A stretch of DNA of 64,000 nt from contig CBDCLU010000002.1 in NCBI GenBank assembly GCA_965218765.1, forward strand, positions 1,364,001-1,428,000. The letters run 5' to 3'. Made by a program: the position numbers and the translations under genes. The stretch is from JBBPYC01 sp965218765. Lineage in GTDB: Bacteria > Pseudomonadota > Gammaproteobacteria > Burkholderiales > Burkholderiaceae_C. Every line of letters begins with the position of its first letter. The stretch's first letter is position 1. Positions 1-7,874 of the stretch are shown piece after piece. Under the pieces are notes generated by a model, which ran no database searches, was not told where the DNA came from, and saw only the letters and a list, made by a program, of their open reading frames with translations.

Positions 1-977
1 TGAAAGTCGTTCAAGCCGACTGCGGTGGTGCCGACGAAGACGATCTTTCCTTTGAACTCGGCTGGGTCGACCTTGCCCGAAAGCACGTCGACTACGGAAA
101 TCGACCGGTAGCGGTCCGGGCCGCCGTTGAAGCCGAGCGTCGCATGACCGCTCGAATCGATCGGAATGCGGTAAGCCCCGACCTGCAGGCCCAGTCCATT
201 TTCATCCTGGTCGATCGACGCGTCGCTGAGGTCGAGCGAGCGCAGCAGCGCGGCCAGCGCAAGGTTCGGATGAATCGCACCCCGATAGCCGATCAGCAAT
301 GGCGCGCGGCGCAGCACGCCGTCCGCATCAAGCTGGCTGTTCACGAAACCGTTGCTGCGCGCACCCGCGGCGATCACCGGCGCGTTCACGAGCGTGCCGG
401 TCGCCTCGCTCAAAGCGAGCAGGTCGGTGCGGCCGGTCAGGTTGAAGGTGGATGCCGGCGCGCCATTCATGTCGCCCGCGTGGTCGAAATAGAAGTAATT
501 CGAGCCGACCACGCGGTGGCGCGCGATCTCGCTGCCCAGATAACCGTCGTTGTCGAGCAGCCCTTCGGGCACGCCGCTGAACTGCATGTCCACGCCGAAG
601 TCGCGCTTGAACGTCTGCTGGACGTTGGCAAGCGACGCCCGGTCGGCTTCCGGAAATAGGATGTCGAGCGCCAACGCCGCTGGCTGCGCAGCCGCGATCC
701 GGCCGATCAGCGCTGCGATCCGGTAGCGCGGCCAGGGCCACTGGCCGAGCGCGGCCAGGCTCACATCGTCGATATCGACCACCACAGTGTCCTGCGCCGG
801 CCTGCCGTTCGCGATGCGCGGCAGCAACAGGTCGAGCCAGGCGTGGTCCAGCCGCTCGATCGGCGCAACCCGCGCAAGGCTTGCTGCGCCGACCAGCAAC
901 GCGAAGCCGATGCCGAGCAGAAACACCAGCAGCGACTGCCTGCGCAGCCGCGCGGTCACCCGTGAAAAATGGCGCAT
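1..977 (-). CDS. CHASE2-domain sensor protein, 3' end beyond window
   Basis: The frame starts at ATG 977 and stays open to the left edge, so about 325 residues are visible and the C-terminus is missing. Residues about 15-33 form a hydrophobic segment (LLVFLLGIGFALLVGAA). The rest is a CHASE2 extracytoplasmic domain, recognisable from DHAWLDLLLPR, VVVDIDDVSLAALGQWPWPR, ALDILFPE and, near the edge, GKIVFVGTTAVGLND. Family knowledge: CHASE2 proteins usually continue with transmembrane helices and a class III adenylate/guanylate cyclase, kinase or GGDEF output; which one applies here cannot be seen. It begins 6 bases after the OmpA-like gene stops and is the third gene of an operon with FecR and OmpA-like proteins, a common cyclase context. 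The long opposite-frame and shifted-frame ORFs here are shadows. Confidence 0.85.
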   Translation of the reverse strand, partial: MRHFSRVTARLRRQSLLVFLLGIGFALLVGAASLARVAPIERLDHAWLDLLLPRIANGRPAQDTVVVDIDDVSLAALGQWPWPRYRIAALIGRIAAAQPAALALDILFPEADRASLANVQQTFKRDFGVDMQFSGVPEGLLDNDGYLGSEIARHRVVGSNYFYFDHAGDMNGAPASTFNLTGRTDLLALSEATGTLVNAPVIAAGARSNGFVNSQLDADGVLRRAPLLIGYRGAIHPNLALAALLRSLDLSDASIDQDENGLGLQVGAYRIPIDSSGHATLGFNGGPDRYRSISVVDVLSGKVDPAEFKGKIVFVGTTAVGLNDF

Positions 978-983
978 GCGGAC

Positions 984-1655
984 TCAAAGGATCATGACTT
1001 CGGCGCGCCGGTTCTTCGGCTGCGCACCGCGGGGATCGATCGGCTGGGACGGCGCTTTCGAGCCGAACCAGCGCACTTCGATGCGGCCGACCGATGGGTC
1101 GCTTGCCTTCAGCAGCCGTGCGACCAGTTCCGCGCGTTCTGCAGACAGGCGCGCGTTGACCTGATCGCTGCCGATCGAGTCGGCATGGCCGAACACGGAG
1201 ATCTCGGTCGGCTTGCGCGCGCGCGCCGTTGCCAGCACGGTCGGCAGCAGTGCTTTCGATTCGGGCGTGAGGTCGGTCTTGCCGAGCGCAAAGTAGAGCA
1301 CGAAGACCTTCGGCTTGGTCGGCTGCGCGCTCATCAGCTGCTGATACGTTGCTTGCAGTGCCTCGGGCTGCAGCGCACCCGCAGCCGAGGGGCCGGCGCC
1401 CTTCGCCTCGACCGTGGTGGTGCTGAACGCCTGCTCCAGCTGGCGCGACCCGCCAGCGCCCGATACCGACACCGCGCCGACGTGGCCGTCTTCGTCCGGC
1501 AGTAGCACGACGGTGGTGCGCGGCGCTGCGCAACCGGCCAGCGCCGCGGCCAGCAGCACCGCGAGCAGCTGCCGCGTGCGCGCGGTGCGTGGCCGCACGG
1601 CCGCGGCGCAAGACAACGCAGGCCAGTTGCTTGCGGATGCGGCGGCCCGGTTCAT
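984..1655 (-). CDS. OmpA-family peptidoglycan-binding lipoprotein
   Basis: 223 residues. A signal region ends in a lipobox (LAGC, Cys42), so the protein is predicted to be lipidated in the outer membrane or periplasm. From about residue 115 it is an OmpA C-terminal domain: VLYFALGKTDLTPESKALL, ISVFGHADSIGS, NARLSAERAELVARLL and a final RRAEVMIL. In this family the domain binds meso-diaminopimelate of peptidoglycan. The N-terminal stretch before the lipobox is longer than usual; no later ATG fits, although an alternative start codon nearer the hydrophobic core is possible. It lies 6 bases downstream of the FecR gene and 6 bases upstream of the CHASE2 gene, so the three are probably cotranscribed and may form an envelope-sensing unit. 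Confidence 0.88.
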   Translation of the reverse strand: MNRAAASASNWPALSCAAAVRPRTARTRQLLAVLLAAALAGCAAPRTTVVLLPDEDGHVGAVSVSGAGGSRQLEQAFSTTTVEAKGAGPSAAGALQPEALQATYQQLMSAQPTKPKVFVLYFALGKTDLTPESKALLPTVLATARARKPTEISVFGHADSIGSDQVNARLSAERAELVARLLKASDPSVGRIEVRWFGSKAPSQPIDPRGAQPKNRRAEVMIL

Positions 1656-1661
1656 GTGCAG

Positions 1662-2123
1662 CTAGTCCGCCGTGATGATGAAACGGGTGCCCCGCACACC
1701 CACCGAGGCGGTCGGCGAATCGACTTTCACGGCCTGAGGCGCGAGCTTGCCGATCTGGCCGGATGAATAGATCGCGCTGCCCTTGTCCAGATAGAGCGAG
1801 AACGCGTACTTCGATTCCTTCGGCTCATACGCGTAGTCGCGCAGCTTGATGTCGGTAGACGGCCCCACCGTCAGCAAGGTGCCGTCCTTGAACACGATGC
1901 CGGCCGTTGCGCCGACGGCGGACCTGAGCTGGTCCGAGACGAACAACTGGTCGCCGGACGCGGCAGCGCTGCTCGATCCGTCACGCAGGATTTCGAGCTT
2001 GCCTTCGACGGTCTTGACGATCGCCACGTGCTCCACGTCGGCCAGCGTCGTTCCGGCAGCAACACTGAATGCAAGCGCCAGCAACAACCGGAGGTGGGTC
2101 GGAAGAATGAAGTTGAGGAACAT
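1662..2123 (-). CDS. FecR-domain periplasmic protein
   Basis: 153 residues with a Sec signal peptide ending near AGTTLA. The mature part is a FecR domain: VEGKLEILRDG, LFVSDQLRSAVGATAGIVFKDGTLLTVGPSTDIKL, and the closing VDSPTASVGVRGTRFII, the typical end of the fold. Here it is a free-standing periplasmic protein, not the membrane anti-sigma form of iron-dicitrate systems. It is the first gene of the FecR/OmpA/CHASE2 operon. Its promoter must lie in the 370-base gap towards metG. The proposed role, sensing or structural partner of the CHASE2 protein, is inference from gene order. Confidence 0.88.
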   Translation of the reverse strand: MFLNFILPTHLRLLLALAFSVAAGTTLADVEHVAIVKTVEGKLEILRDGSSSAAASGDQLFVSDQLRSAVGATAGIVFKDGTLLTVGPSTDIKLRDYAYEPKESKYAFSLYLDKGSAIYSSGQIGKLAPQAVKVDSPTASVGVRGTRFIITAD

Positions 2124-2493
2124 GGCAATTGCAATCCAAAATGAAAGTGACGAGCTGAGCCAACCCGCGATCCGTACGACTGAGTCATACCGACCGAGTC
2201 AAGGCCGGCGCCAACTCGGGCGGCGGCAACCATTCAGAAAGTTTCAATCTAACCCTGCCAGGCCATCCGGCGTGGCAGGTGCCGTGCGGCCAGCGCGCCG
2301 GATGTGCGATTCTTCACACGGGTTGAACAAAAAGTGCGGGAAGCGAAGCGATGTTGCCGCGCGGACCGGCGAAGCAGCCAACCGGCCCGACCGGCGGCTC
2401 GACCAGCGCCCCGCAACACGGCTTCTAAAATTACGCTCCTGCTGCCGCGCGGTTTTTTGCGGCTTCACCGAAAAAAAACAGACTGTTCGCCCG
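2124..2493. other. Intergenic region with divergent promoters
   Basis: About 370 bases between the divergent FecR operon and metG. It must hold promoters in both directions. I see no RNA gene, no clear riboswitch and no recognisable operator. An A8 tract lies about 16-23 bases before the metG start. Reading frames that run through it upstream of metG have no homology-like character. Confidence 0.5.
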
Positions 2494-4584
2494 ATGCCCG
2501 TCTCCCGCCAGCTTTTCGTCACCACCGCGCTGCCGTATGCAAACGGCAAATTTCACATCGGCCACATCATGGAGTACATCCAGGCCGACATCTGGGTGCG
2601 GTTCCAGCGCATGACCGGCGCGGTGGTGAACTTCGTCTGCGCGGACGATGCGCACGGCGCTGCGATCACGATTGCGGCGGATCAGGCCGGCATCACGCCG
2701 CAGGCGTTCGTCGCGGAAATCGCAGCCGGCAGAAAGCCGTATCTGGATGGCTTCGGCATCGCGTTCGACAACTGGCATTCGACCGATGCGCCGGAAAACC
2801 ACGAGCTTGCGCAAGCCATCTATCGCGACCTGCGCACGGCCGGCCTGATCGACACGCGCAGCGTCGAGCAGTTCTACGATCCGGCCAAGCGCATGTTTCT
2901 GGCGGACCGGTACGTCTTGGGCGAATGTCCGAACTGCCATGCAAAAGATCAGTACGGCGACAACTGCGAAGTCTGCGGCGCCGTCTACGCGCCGACCGAG
3001 CTGATCGAGCCGTACTCGGCGCTGTCCGGCGCAAAGCCCGAGCTGCGCAGTTCGGACCACTTTTTCTTCCGCCTGTCCGACCCGCGTTGCGTCGCGTTCC
3101 TGAAGCAGTGGACCACCGAGCCGGGCCACGTGCAGCCCGAGGTGCTGAACAAGATTCGCGAATGGCTCGAGCCCGGCGACGACGACACGAAAAAAGGCCT
3201 CGGCGACTGGGACATCAGCCGCGATGCGCCTTACTTCGGCATCGAGATCCCGGATGCGCCGGGCAAGTATTTCTATGTCTGGCTCGACGCGCCGGTCGGC
3301 TACCTCGCATCGCTGAAGAACCTGCTGGAAAAGCGCGGCGAAGATTACGACGCCTACATGGCGCAGCCCGGGCTTGAGCAGGTGCATTTCATCGGCAAGG
3401 ACATCATCACGTTCCATACCTTGTTCTGGCCTGCGATGCTGCACTTTTCTGGCCGCAAGGCGCCGGACCACGTGTTCGTGCACGGCTTTCTGACCGTGAA
3501 CGCCGAGAAGATGAGCAAGAGCCGCGGCACCGGCATCGACCCGCTGAAATACCTGTCGGTCGGGCTCGATCCCGAGCAGTTGCGCTACTACATCGCGGCC
3601 AAACTGTCGGGTCGCAACGAGGACATCGACTTCAATCCGGAAGACTTTGTCGCACGCGTGAACAGCGACCTGGTCGGCAAGTACGTGAATATCGCGAGCC
3701 GCGCGGCCGGCTTCATCGCCAAGCGCTTCGATGGCCGGCTCGGACTTGTCTCAAGCGATGGCGCTGCGCTGCTCGGCGGCTTGCAGGCAGCGGCGGTTGA
3801 CTTGCGCGAAAAGTACGACGGCCGCGATTACGCGCGCGCACTGCGCGACGTGATGGCGCTGGCCGATCGCGTGAATGAATACGTCGATGCAAACAAGCCG
3901 TGGGAACTGGCCAAAAACCCTGAGATGGCCGCGCGCCTGCACGACGTCTGCAGCGTCTGCATCGAGGCGTTCCGGCTGCTGACCTTGTACCTGAAGCCGG
4001 TGCTGCCGGCACTTGCCGCGAAGGTCGAGACGTTTCTGAACGTCGCGCCGCTGCAGTGGCAGGACGCTGCCGTCGCGTTGCCGCAAGGCCATGCGATCAG
4101 GCCGTACCAGCATCTGATGCAGCGCGTGGATCCGAAGGCAGTCAATGCATTGTTCGAGCCGGCAGAGCCGGCCGCTTCGGTGCCTGCCACAGCGCCTGCA
4201 GCCCCTGCGGAAATCGCAGTGCCGGGCGGCGAACCGGTGGCGCCGGAGATCGGTATCGACGACTTCGCGAGAGTCGATCTGCGCATCGCCAGAATCGTCG
4301 CCTGCGAGCCGGTCGACGGCTCGAAGAAGCTGCTGCGGCTGACCCTGGATGTGGGTGAAGGCCGCCTGCGCAACGTGTTCTCCGGTATTGCTGCTGCTTA
4401 CCCAAGCACCGACCTGGTTGGCAAGCTCACGGTGATGGTGGCCAATCTCGCACCGCGCAAGATGAAGTTCGGCATCAGCGAAGGCATGGTGCTGGCCGCA
4501 AGCCATGCGGACGAGAAAGCACCGCCCGGCATCTATGTGCTGGAGCCGAATGCGGGCGCGACACCGGGCATGCGGGTGCGTTGA
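2494..4584 (+). CDS. metG: Methionyl-tRNA synthetase
   Basis: 696 residues, the usual length for the long dimeric bacterial form. It charges tRNA-Met with methionine in the cytoplasm. The class I signatures are present: the HIGH motif in GKFHIGHIMEYIQ close to the N-terminus and KMSKS in NAEKMSKSRGTGIDP at about residue 335. A zinc knuckle with two Cys pairs (CPNC and CEVC) is visible at about 145-165. The last 110 residues (IGIDDFARVDLRIARIVACE...) form the tRNA-binding EMAP/OB-fold domain, preceded by an Ala/Pro-rich linker. Start ATG 2494 (MPVSRQLFVTTALPYANG) matches the family; the same frame is open for 648 bases upstream but that part is not protein-like. Confidence 0.97.
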   Translation: MPVSRQLFVTTALPYANGKFHIGHIMEYIQADIWVRFQRMTGAVVNFVCADDAHGAAITIAADQAGITPQAFVAEIAAGRKPYLDGFGIAFDNWHSTDAPENHELAQAIYRDLRTAGLIDTRSVEQFYDPAKRMFLADRYVLGECPNCHAKDQYGDNCEVCGAVYAPTELIEPYSALSGAKPELRSSDHFFFRLSDPRCVAFLKQWTTEPGHVQPEVLNKIREWLEPGDDDTKKGLGDWDISRDAPYFGIEIPDAPGKYFYVWLDAPVGYLASLKNLLEKRGEDYDAYMAQPGLEQVHFIGKDIITFHTLFWPAMLHFSGRKAPDHVFVHGFLTVNAEKMSKSRGTGIDPLKYLSVGLDPEQLRYYIAAKLSGRNEDIDFNPEDFVARVNSDLVGKYVNIASRAAGFIAKRFDGRLGLVSSDGAALLGGLQAAAVDLREKYDGRDYARALRDVMALADRVNEYVDANKPWELAKNPEMAARLHDVCSVCIEAFRLLTLYLKPVLPALAAKVETFLNVAPLQWQDAAVALPQGHAIRPYQHLMQRVDPKAVNALFEPAEPAASVPATAPAAPAEIAVPGGEPVAPEIGIDDFARVDLRIARIVACEPVDGSKKLLRLTLDVGEGRLRNVFSGIAAAYPSTDLVGKLTVMVANLAPRKMKFGISEGMVLAASHADEKAPPGIYVLEPNAGATPGMRVR

Positions 4585-4630
4585 CGCCGACCATGCGAAT
4601 GCAGTTTGACGCGACGCCAGCACGATTGAC

Positions 4631-4891
4631 ATGACCAAGCCAGCAGCACGCTGTGCATCTCGGCCTGCCAGCATTCGCGGCTCCCGCCTTGCGGCGCTCG
4701 GCACATTGATCGCACTGGCTTCGGCATCCCTCGCCGGCTGCGCGGTGGCCAGCGCGATGGGCACCACCGCATCGTTGCTGGTCGGCACCGTCGGGCTCGC
4801 AGCCGATGTCACGATCAACGCTGCGAAGGTGACGGGCAAGGCGATCGGCGCGGCCGCAAGTGCCGTGACGCCGGGCGGCGACGAGGAATGA
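4631..4891 (+). CDS. Small lipoprotein of unknown function
   Basis: 86 residues. Basic N-terminus, hydrophobic stretch and lipobox LAGC (Cys37), then a short Ala/Val/Thr-rich mature part (AADVTINAAKVTGKAIGAAAS). This layout resembles small bacterial lipoproteins with repeated Val/Thr/Lys segments. It follows metG by 46 bases on the same strand and converges on the HD-domain gene. No function can be assigned. Confidence 0.7.
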   Translation: MTKPAARCASRPASIRGSRLAALGTLIALASASLAGCAVASAMGTTASLLVGTVGLAADVTINAAKVTGKAIGAAASAVTPGGDEE

Positions 4892-4911
4892 AAAACGCTT
4901 GATGCAGCCGT

Positions 4912-4927
4912 GCGCTTCTTGAAGCGC
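4912..4927. terminator. Possible bidirectional hairpin terminator
   Basis: Perfect inverted repeat with 7-base arms (GCGCTTC / GAAGCGC) and a 2-base spacer, lying exactly between the convergent lipoprotein gene (ends 4891) and HD-domain gene (ends 4928). There is no strong T tract, so termination is inferred from position and symmetry only. Confidence 0.4.
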
Positions 4928-5530
4928 TCAGGCTGGCAGTTCGATCGCCTTGTTTTCTTCCACCGCAGCCTTGTAGATCGACTGTTTCGGTTGCGCGAGC
5001 ACGCGGCGCAGCATCGGCTCGAACTCGCTGAGCGGCAAGGTCTCGCCATTCGGATCGAACGCGGGGTTGTCGTAGATCGCGCAGAACTCTTCCGTATAGC
5101 CGAAGTTCGGATGATCGCGAAAGCGCTCGCGCATGTCGCGGTCCAGCCCGATGTGATGGAAGAAGTAGTAGCCCTGGAAGATCGCGTGGTGCTGCACCAT
5201 CCAGTGGTTGCGCTCGGACACGAACGGCTGCAGGATCGCCGCCGCGATGTCCGCGTGATTGAACGCGCCAAGCGTGTCGCCGATGTCGTGCAGCAGCGCG
5301 CAGACCACGTATTCCTCGTCGCGGCCGTCATGCAGCGCGCGCGTCGCGGTCTGCAGGCAGTGCGTGTAGCGATCGACCGGAAAGCCGCCGTAGTCGTTCT
5401 CCAAAAGCCGCAGGTGCGCGATCAATCGGTCCGGCAGTTTTTTCGCAAACTCTGCGAACTCGCCGCCGATCAGCTGCCAGTCGCTGGCCTGGCTGTGTTC
5501 CATGCGGGTGAAATTGGCGCGTGCATTCAT
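4928..5530 (-). CDS. HD-domain (HDIG-type) metal-dependent protein
   Basis: 200 residues. The HD signature is VVCALLHDIGDTLGAFNHAD at about residues 95-115, followed by further His-rich metal-ligand candidates in MVQHHAIFQGYYFFHHIGLD. The pattern recalls compact HD proteins that carry a dinuclear metal centre, including the mixed-valence iron oxygenase branch (PhnZ/MIOX-like), as well as ordinary HD phosphohydrolases; the sequence alone does not decide. It is predicted to be cytosolic. Start ATG 5530 is preceded by an AGGGAG ribosome-binding site. It is followed downstream by a hairpin and is probably monocistronic. Confidence 0.75.
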   Translation of the reverse strand: MNARANFTRMEHSQASDWQLIGGEFAEFAKKLPDRLIAHLRLLENDYGGFPVDRYTHCLQTATRALHDGRDEEYVVCALLHDIGDTLGAFNHADIAAAILQPFVSERNHWMVQHHAIFQGYYFFHHIGLDRDMRERFRDHPNFGYTEEFCAIYDNPAFDPNGETLPLSEFEPMLRRVLAQPKQSIYKAAVEENKAIELPA

Positions 5531-5603
5531 GATCGGCTCCCTGGTGGATCCTAAGGCGATGAGGCAGCACAGTTTAGTGGCCGCGCCACCGGCCGCAGAG
5601 CCG

Positions 5604-6116
5604 TTACTTGACCTTCAGCTCGGGCGATTCCGGGTCGCGCATGCTGCCGGTGCTGACCACCCGGAAATCCTTGTCCAGCATCACGCTGAAGATCATCAGC
5701 GTGTTGGCGCCGTCGAGCCAGCGCCAGTCGTAATGCGTCTCGCCCTTGAGCGGATAGGTGGTCGTCTTCATCGGTTGGCCGAGCAGCTTGCGCACGTCCT
5801 CCATCGCCATGCCGGCACGCACGCGCGCAAAATTCTCCGGCGTGAGCACCTGGCGCAGCGCGGTCATGCGGCCGTCCGGGCCGATGGTGATCATGTAGTT
5901 GCGCGCGCCTTCGGGCTGGCGGTTGTATTCGAAGATGCGACTGCCGCCCGGGCCGTCCCAGACGTTCGCGGGCTGGCCGAACAGGCTGCGCACGTCGGCT
6001 TCGGTGGAGACGCCCTCCTTCAATTCGCTGATGCGCTTGCTGTCGCAGCCGACCAGCCCCAGCAACAACGCAAGCAGCCCCATCGTGACGATCTTTCGGG
6101 TGGCATACCGGCCCAT
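5604..6116 (-). CDS. BamE/SmpA-like outer-membrane lipoprotein
   Basis: 170 residues. Lipobox LVGC (Cys24) after a short signal peptide, then two SmpA/OmlA-like halves: ISELKEGVSTEADVRSLFGQPANVWDGPGG with EYNRQPEGARNYMITIGPDGRM, and VRAGMAMEDVRKLLGQPMKTTTYP with HYDWRWLDGANTLMIFSVMLD. The G-x-S/M-x-x-D-V-R-x-L-x-G-x-P repeat is the family hallmark. BamE itself (about 110 residues, one repeat) belongs to the beta-barrel assembly machine; this duplicated form is probably a relative, so the gene symbol is withheld. Confidence 0.82.
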   Translation of the reverse strand: MGRYATRKIVTMGLLALLLGLVGCDSKRISELKEGVSTEADVRSLFGQPANVWDGPGGSRIFEYNRQPEGARNYMITIGPDGRMTALRQVLTPENFARVRAGMAMEDVRKLLGQPMKTTTYPLKGETHYDWRWLDGANTLMIFSVMLDKDFRVVSTGSMRDPESPELKVK

Positions 6117-6240
6117 TGATTCCTCCCCGGCCAGCGAACATCCGCGGCCTTGAACCCAGTTTAGGGGCAGCCGGCGCAGGCGCTGCCGACAACCGCTGCA
6201 TCGATAAAATCGCTGCAGTTTTTAAGCCCGAGGCCACACC

Positions 6241-6489
6241 ATGTCGTTCTTTCGCCGCCCCGACTACCAGTCGGACGCCACCCGGTTCATCGACCAGCTC
6301 AAGGCCGAGCGGCCGGGGCTGGAAGCGCGCCAGCGCGCCGGCCGTGCGTTGCTGTGGGACAAGAACGTGGACCTCGATGCGCTCGGCATCGCGCGGCGCG
6401 AGCAGGTGGCGCAGAAGGCTTACGTCTACCAGTCGGACACCGCGCTGGAGCTGGCGCCCGACGAGCCGCGCGCCGGACCGAAAGGTTGA
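6241..6489 (+). CDS. DUF3460 family protein
   Basis: 82 residues. The sequence begins FFRRPDYQSDATRFIDQLK and contains LEARQRAGRALLWDK and AQKAYVYQ, the conserved features of the DUF3460 family found in Burkholderiales immediately before scpA. No catalytic residues or membrane segment are visible. It precedes scpA by 56 bases on the same strand and is probably cotranscribed. Function unknown. Confidence 0.85.
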   Translation: MSFFRRPDYQSDATRFIDQLKAERPGLEARQRAGRALLWDKNVDLDALGIARREQVAQKAYVYQSDTALELAPDEPRAGPKG

Positions 6490-6545
6490 GCCGTCGCACC
6501 AGCTGAAGGCATGCCGAAAACCGCACGGCGGCTGCGGGAGACCGG

Positions 6546-7388
6546 ATGACAGCTGTGCCGGATGACATCCTGCCGGCCGAGCTGCCGGCGCTGGCCGACG
6601 AGCCGCGCACCGCGTTCGCCAAGCTCTATGGCGAGCCGCTGTTCGCGCTGCCGAAAGACCTGTACATCCCGCCCGATGCGCTCGAAGTCATCCTCGAGGC
6701 GTTCGAGGGCCCGCTCGATCTGCTGCTCTATCTGATCCGCCGGCAGGACTTCAACATCCTCGACATCCCGATGGCGGCGCTCACGCACCAGTACCTCGGC
6801 TACGTCGAGGAAGTGCGCACACGCAATCTGGAGCTGGCGGCCGACTATCTGCTGATGGCCGCGATGCTGATCGAGATCAAGTCGCGCATGCTGCTGCCTC
6901 CAAAACGCGTCGAAGGCGCGGACGAGCCCGAAGACCCGCGTGCGGAACTGGTACGCCGGTTGATCGAATACGAACAGATCAAGCTGGCCGCTGCGCGGCT
7001 CGATGCGCTGCCGCAACGTGGCCGTGATTTTGAATGTGCGAAGGTGCATGTCGCGCAACTGCAGGACGTGCGGCTGCCCGAGATCAACGCGGACGACCTG
7101 CGCCGCGCCTGGCAGCAGCTGATGAGCCGCGCGCGGCTGGTGCAGCAGCACAAGATCACGCGCGAAGCGTTGAGCGTGCGTGAACACATGAGCGAGGTGC
7201 TGCGCCAGCTGCAAGGCCGGCGTTTTGCCGCGTTCGAAGACCTGTTCGATGCCGCACGCGGCGCGCCGGTGCTGATCGTGACCTTCGTTGCACTACTGGA
7301 GCTGGCCAAGGAAACGCTGGTGGAGATCGTGCAGGCCGAGGCGTTCGCGCCGATCTATGTGCGGCTGGCCGCGTCCGACCCAGCCTGA
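6546..7388 (+). CDS. scpA: Segregation and condensation protein A
   Basis: 280 residues. ScpA is the kleisin subunit of the SMC-ScpA-ScpB condensin that organises and segregates the chromosome. The N-terminal kleisin signature is clear: FEGPLDLLLYLIRRQDFNILDIPMAALTHQYL, then LAADYLLMAAMLIEIKSRMLLP. The C-terminal winged-helix part (FEDLFDAARGAPVLIVTFVALLELAKETLVEIVQ) should contact SMC. An N-terminal extension of about 50 residues precedes the domain, as in many betaproteobacterial forms. scpB is not next to it. Confidence 0.95.
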   Translation: MTAVPDDILPAELPALADEPRTAFAKLYGEPLFALPKDLYIPPDALEVILEAFEGPLDLLLYLIRRQDFNILDIPMAALTHQYLGYVEEVRTRNLELAADYLLMAAMLIEIKSRMLLPPKRVEGADEPEDPRAELVRRLIEYEQIKLAAARLDALPQRGRDFECAKVHVAQLQDVRLPEINADDLRRAWQQLMSRARLVQQHKITREALSVREHMSEVLRQLQGRRFAAFEDLFDAARGAPVLIVTFVALLELAKETLVEIVQAEAFAPIYVRLAASDPA

Positions 7389-7430
7389 GGACGCGGCTGC
7401 GGCGAAGCGCGACACGACACGACACGAAAG

Positions 7431-7823
7431 ATGGAATTCGAGCAGGTCGAGCACTGGGTCCAGGCGGGGGTCGAATGGCTGCGGCTGTTCGTCGAGATGT
7501 TCGGCGCGATCGTGATCGCCGCAGGCGTGGCGGTCGCGGTGGTCGCGCTGCTGCGGCGATTCATGAGCCGACGCGGCGGCGGTTTTACGGCGATCCGGCT
7601 GTCGTTCGCACGCTACCTGATGCTCGCGCTCGAGTTGCAGCTCGCAGCCGACATCCTGTCCACCTCGATCGCACCGACCTGGGAGCGCATCGGCAAGCTC
7701 GGCGCGATTGCAATCATCCGCACTGCGCTGAACTATTTCCTGAGTCGCGAGTTGCAGGGCGAGCTCGCCGCTGACCAGTCCGCGCCGGCGGACCCGCGCG
7801 GCGCCACGGTCGAGCGGGGCTGA
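7431..7823 (+). CDS. DUF1622 membrane protein
   Basis: 130 residues with two or three hydrophobic segments: IVIAAGVAVAVVALLRRF, LMLALELQLAADILSTSI and AIIRTALNYFLSRELQ. The order FARYLMLALELQLAADIL...APTWERIGKLGAIAIIRTALNYFL is the DUF1622 signature. It is an inner-membrane protein of unknown function. It starts 42 bases after scpA on the same strand; a short GACAC repeat lies just before its start. Confidence 0.82.
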   Translation: MEFEQVEHWVQAGVEWLRLFVEMFGAIVIAAGVAVAVVALLRRFMSRRGGGFTAIRLSFARYLMLALELQLAADILSTSIAPTWERIGKLGAIAIIRTALNYFLSRELQGELAADQSAPADPRGATVERG

Positions 7824-7874
7824 CGATCAGCGTCAGGCCACCAGGCCGGGCGGCTTGCCGAGCACACTGAACTG

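Noticed and set aside
1846..2493. In-frame 216-codon extension of metG
   Set aside because: The extra N-terminal part overlaps fecR antisense and the promoter region; MetG families start at the ATG at 2494.
3751..5331. 526-codon open frame on the minus strand
   Set aside because: Antisense to the end of metG and out of frame with the HD-domain gene.
7408..7428. Short GACAC tandem repeat before the DUF1622 gene
   Set aside because: Three copies of a 5-base unit in a spacer, too short to argue for function.
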